DNA of 35,867 nt from Deltaproteobacteria bacterium (GTDB taxonomy: Bacteria; Myxococcota_A; Polyangia; JAAYKL01), in contig JAFGXQ010000001.1 of the NCBI GenBank assembly GCA_016936575.1, positions 1 to 35,867 of the forward strand. Direction: 5' to 3'. Both the position numbers and the translations under genes were made by a program. Below are positions 32,485 through 35,867 of this stretch, one piece after another. Position 1 is the stretch's first letter, and the number at the start of each line of letters is the position of its first letter. A model generated the notes under the pieces. It made no database searches, had not been told where the DNA came from, and saw only the letters and a list, made by a program, of their open reading frames with translations.

Positions 32485-35400
32485 ATGAGAAAGTTTTCTT
32501 GTCTTTTTTTTCAACTCTTTGTCATTGCGGTGACAGTGGGAAGTTGTCATCCGAAACCACCGGTCAAAACAGAGGCTGCGGATTCTTCAAAGACCGTTTC
32601 AAAGAAAAGCGCACCGGCCCAAAAGCCGATTTCCTTTCGCACCGATGCCGAGGAATCGGATTTGGTGTTCAGCCTAAGTGAGTCCAGCGGGCAGACGCAT
32701 GCCAAGCAGGTTGCGGTCAGTGAAGGGAAGGCTCTGTCTGCGGAGGCCATTGCCAAGCTATTGAAGCGGGCTGCCGACGGCCCGAAATCGGCGGCTGAAA
32801 AAACAGCGTTCGCCATGCGCCCGTCTTCACTACCCGCTCCGAAAACCGGAGAGCGCATCGATACCACCCTGGGCGCAACCGGCACCAAGCCGCCGACCGC
32901 AGCCGACAACAAAGGGAAACTCACCGTTGAGTCGCATTCCCCCGAGGGTGCGGTCGAGCTGGTTCCCCATGTGAGCATCACGTTTTCAAAACCGATGGTG
33001 TCGGTTTCGGGACGCAACGACCTGGAGACCTCCCCGGTTACACTGACGCCCATGCCCAAGGGCCGGTGGCGCTGGCTGGGTACACGCACCCTGTTGTTTC
33101 AGCCCGAAAAGCGAATGCCCATGGCCACCCGGTACACCGTAACCGTTCCTAAACAAACGAAAAGTATGGACGGCACCACCCTTGGTGAGGACCTGACGTT
33201 TTCGTTTGAAACCCCCCCGGTGAAACTGATGGATCAGTATCCCGCCGGCGGCCCTCACGAACTGGATCAGACTGCGGTGCTGGTGTTCAACCAACATGTG
33301 GAGGCGGAGGCCATGCTGCCGTTCATCGAAGTGGAAGCGCGGGGGAAGAAGATTGATTTCAGGATGGCCACCGACGCGGAACAGCAAGCATTTGTGAACC
33401 GGGTTCCCCGTTTTAAAGAAGTGTTCGAAAGCGAATCAACCAAAGCGATAGCAATTTCCCTGCAGGGGTTGCCGGTGGCATCCACCATTGAGGTGAAGGT
33501 GCTGCAGGGGGCGCCGTCTGCGGAAGGTCCCAAAAAAACCGAATGGGTGCAGAACTTCGATTTCTATACCTATCATCCGTTTCAGCTGAACAGCGCCGAG
33601 TGTGGGTGGGGCGGTGATTGCTCTCCCAGTCAGGCGTTCGTGCTTGAATTCAACAATCGTATTGATGAATCGGCGTTCACAGATGACCTGATTACGGTGT
33701 CACCAGCTATTCCGAACATGGAAATATCGCGCTGGGGAGATCAGTTGTCGATTATGGGGTTGAAGCAGGGTAACACCATGTACACGGTGAATATCTCGAA
33801 CAAGCTGAAAGATGTGTACGGCCAGAAGCTGAAAAAATCAGAATCCGCGAAGTTCACTACCGGCCGTTTGCGGCCCACGCTGGTGGGGCCTCCCGGCGAG
33901 GCAGTTACAATTTCTCCGTTCGATACACCCGCTGTGGCGGTGCATTCCATGAACCACAAGAAACTACAGATAACTGTAAATCGGGTGGACGCATCGGTGT
34001 TTAAAGATTGGGCACATTGGAAGACAGAAAGGCGTAGGGACGCTGACGATGATGAACCGATGCCGGGAAAAAGGCTGTATCAGAAAACATTGACGATGCC
34101 GAAAAATGATGAGTGGCAACACAGTGTAATTGACTTGTCGAAATACATTGAGCACAAAGCCGGTCACTTCGCAATAATGGTTCATCCCTTGCCCCGGGCG
34201 AAGAATCCCTGGGAGCGTCAGGAAGTTGTTCTTTGGGTGCAGGTGACCGAAATCGGAGTGTCGGTATTTCGCGAGCATGAACAGCTTATCGCATGGGCGT
34301 CTGCGTTGCGAGACGGTTCGCCGCTGAAAGATGTAACGTTCACTTTGTGGCCCGGAAAGACGGCGACCGCCCTGAGCGATGAGGCGGGCATGGCGCAGAT
34401 GGCGCTTCCCGATACCGATTCGTCGTTTATGGTGGCGAAGAAAGGCTATGATACGGCCATTGTATATCCTGACTCCGTAAGTTCAATCGTGTGGGGCGGC
34501 GGACACTGGACCAAAGTGACCGAGCGGAATAAATTGTCGTGTTACGCGGTAAGCGACCGCGGTATGTACAAGCCGGGCGAAAAGGTGCACATCACAGGCT
34601 GGCTGCGCGAAATTGATACACACAACGCGGCAACCATTTCGAAGACCGTACGGCCGGTAAAAAAAGTACGCTACACCCTAACGGGGCCCAGACGAAATCC
34701 CCTTGCGAGCGGCGAAGTGACGACCACGGCGCTGGGTGGGTTTCACATCCAGGTAACGCTGCCCAAAAATGTGAATCTGGGTACCGCGGAGCTGGAACTG
34801 GTTTCAGATCGGGGTGATTTGGATTTCCCCTATAGTCACAAGTATCATCACATTCAGATTCAGGAATTCAAGAAGCCTGAATTTGAGGTGAGTGCGCAGG
34901 TTGACGAAGGACCGCATATCCTGGGTGAGACCGCAGAGGCGTCTATCACTGCCAGCTACTACACCGGTGAATCGTTGTTGGGTGCACCTGTTCAGTGGCA
35001 TGTGAGCACTTCGCCGGGGAGCTATTCGCCGCCCAATCACGGTGACTTCACGTTCGGAACCTATCGACCGTTCTGGTGGTACTGGGGCATGCCTCAACAC
35101 AGTGGAAACTCACAGACCTTCGAAGGCAGAACCGGCGCGGGGGGGGTGCACAAGCTCGATATTCATTTTGAATCGCTGATGAGCAAGGAACCCACGAACG
35201 TGTTCTTTACCGGTACCGTGATGGATGTGAATCGTCAGCAGTGGACGGCGAACACGAGTCTGCTGGTGCATCCGGCGAATCGGTATGTGGGGTTGAAACT
35301 GAAAGAAAACTTTGTGCGCAAAAACGAAACCGTCCCGTTGGATGTGGTGGTCACCAATATTGACGGTGAACGGACCAGCGGAGAAGAGGTGTCGGTTGAT

Positions 35401-35867
35401 TTTGTCCGAATGGCTGTCACGTGGAAAGACGGCCGGGCCGAAGATACCGAAGAGTCGGCGGGTAGTTGTGTATTTCGTTCCGTTGGAACGGTGCACACCT
35501 GTGATTTCACACCCACCAAAGCCGGGCAGTATAAATGGATTGCGACCACCCGCGATAAAGCGGGGCGCCCGGCCCAGTCCACCATGTGGGTGTGGGTGAC
35601 CGGCGATGATTTGCCCAAAAGCAGTCAGCTGAAACAAGATGAAGTGCGTATCATCCCCAAAAAGGAAACCGTCGCACCGGGTGAAAACGTGGAGCTTCTT
35701 ATTATGTCACCGTTTTATCCCGCCGAAGGGCTGGTGACCGCGCGCAAGGCGGGCATCCGATTCAACCAGCGCATTTCGTTTGACGGGCCGCAGGCCACGG
35801 TGAAGATTCCCATTACCGAAATGGACATCCCCAGTGTGAACGTGCAGGTGGACATCAACGGCGTGAA
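32485..35867 (+). CDS. Bacterial alpha-2-macroglobulin family lipoprotein, partial (runs off the window)
   Basis: 1127 codons are present and the frame is open to the window end, so the C-terminus is missing. ATG 32485 follows AAGGGAG with a six-base gap. The signal peptide ends in the lipobox VGSC (Cys21), so the protein is lipid-anchored in the periplasm. A Lys/Ala-rich linker is followed by Ig-like macroglobulin domains: SHSPEGAVELVPHVSITFSK, TPMPKGRWRWLGTRTLLFQP, and near residue 691 the family hallmark DRGMYKPGEKVHITGWLR, then GGFHIQVTLPKNVNLGTAELEL. Such proteins trap attacking proteases, and many carry a CxEQ thioester; that region lies beyond the window. A Cys pair in ECGWGGDCSP may form a disulfide. 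Family members often sit beside penicillin-binding protein 1C, not visible here. Confidence 0.9.
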   Translation, partial: MRKFSCLFFQLFVIAVTVGSCHPKPPVKTEAADSSKTVSKKSAPAQKPISFRTDAEESDLVFSLSESSGQTHAKQVAVSEGKALSAEAIAKLLKRAADGPKSAAEKTAFAMRPSSLPAPKTGERIDTTLGATGTKPPTAADNKGKLTVESHSPEGAVELVPHVSITFSKPMVSVSGRNDLETSPVTLTPMPKGRWRWLGTRTLLFQPEKRMPMATRYTVTVPKQTKSMDGTTLGEDLTFSFETPPVKLMDQYPAGGPHELDQTAVLVFNQHVEAEAMLPFIEVEARGKKIDFRMATDAEQQAFVNRVPRFKEVFESESTKAIAISLQGLPVASTIEVKVLQGAPSAEGPKKTEWVQNFDFYTYHPFQLNSAECGWGGDCSPSQAFVLEFNNRIDESAFTDDLITVSPAIPNMEISRWGDQLSIMGLKQGNTMYTVNISNKLKDVYGQKLKKSESAKFTTGRLRPTLVGPPGEAVTISPFDTPAVAVHSMNHKKLQITVNRVDASVFKDWAHWKTERRRDADDDEPMPGKRLYQKTLTMPKNDEWQHSVIDLSKYIEHKAGHFAIMVHPLPRAKNPWERQEVVLWVQVTEIGVSVFREHEQLIAWASALRDGSPLKDVTFTLWPGKTATALSDEAGMAQMALPDTDSSFMVAKKGYDTAIVYPDSVSSIVWGGGHWTKVTERNKLSCYAVSDRGMYKPGEKVHITGWLREIDTHNAATISKTVRPVKKVRYTLTGPRRNPLASGEVTTTALGGFHIQVTLPKNVNLGTAELELVSDRGDLDFPYSHKYHHIQIQEFKKPEFEVSAQVDEGPHILGETAEASITASYYTGESLLGAPVQWHVSTSPGSYSPPNHGDFTFGTYRPFWWYWGMPQHSGNSQTFEGRTGAGGVHKLDIHFESLMSKEPTNVFFTGTVMDVNRQQWTANTSLLVHPANRYVGLKLKENFVRKNETVPLDVVVTNIDGERTSGEEVSVDFVRMAVTWKDGRAEDTEESAGSCVFRSVGTVHTCDFTPTKAGQYKWIATTRDKAGRPAQSTMWVWVTGDDLPKSSQLKQDEVRIIPKKETVAPGENVELLIMSPFYPAEGLVTARKAGIRFNQRISFDGPQATVKIPITEMDIPSVNVQVDINGV

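Overview
The window reads as chromosomal DNA of a Gram-negative, predatory or deltaproteobacterial-type organism (Myxococcota, Bradymonadota or a relative). The grounds are two transmembrane Ser/Thr kinases of the myxobacterial style, one with the HRDxTPQN catalytic loop; lipoproteins with acidic, Ser/Thr/Asp-rich linkers; a very large TPR protein; a bacterial alpha-2-macroglobulin; and a 198-residue protein of a type I associate with Myxococcota and Bdellovibrio. This placement is inference. There are no phage or IS genes and no tRNAs that I could find. A class A RNase P RNA gene with promoter and terminator lies near 29 kb.

Layout. 0.1-2.7 kb: a kinase fused through one membrane segment to a probable beta-helix domain. 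2.75-4.5 kb (minus): a Na/Pi cotransporter with PhoU tail, preceded by a -10 box and three 11-bp-spaced heptamers that look like a Pho box. 4.7-6.1 kb: an ABC1/UbiB-type kinase. 6.2-7.2 kb: an Rpn-family PD-(D/E)XK nuclease with a strong in-frame internal start and a 12-bp tandem repeat. 7.2-8.3 kb (minus): a GH5 glycosidase. 8.4-10.1 kb: a lipoprotein with exactly seven FG-GAP-type repeats. 10.2-10.5 kb: a small zinc-ribbon protein. 10.5-16.6 kb (minus): a probable four-gene operon made of a PEGA-tailed Ser/Thr kinase, a TPR protein with two membrane segments, a membrane-anchored phosphodiester-glycosidase-like protein, and the 198-residue protein. 16.9-28.0 kb: a 3728-residue TPR protein transcribed divergently from that operon, followed without a gap by a DUF374-type acyltransferase that has no ordinary start codon. 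28.8-29.2 kb: rnpB. 29.5-30.5 kb: an exported NlpC/P60-like protein. 30.6-32.0 kb (minus): leucyl aminopeptidase. 32.5 kb to the end: an alpha-2-macroglobulin lipoprotein cut by the window edge.

Much of the window concerns the cell envelope and signalling. Both kinases present a C-terminal domain outside the inner membrane. The kinase operon and the giant TPR gene share a 291-bp divergent control region and could form one signalling or scaffold unit; this is inference from arrangement only. The most testable points are the nested Rpn short protein, the Pho-like box, the missing start codon of the acyltransferase, the 11-A tract at the start of the second kinase, and the degenerate double glycosidase-like core.
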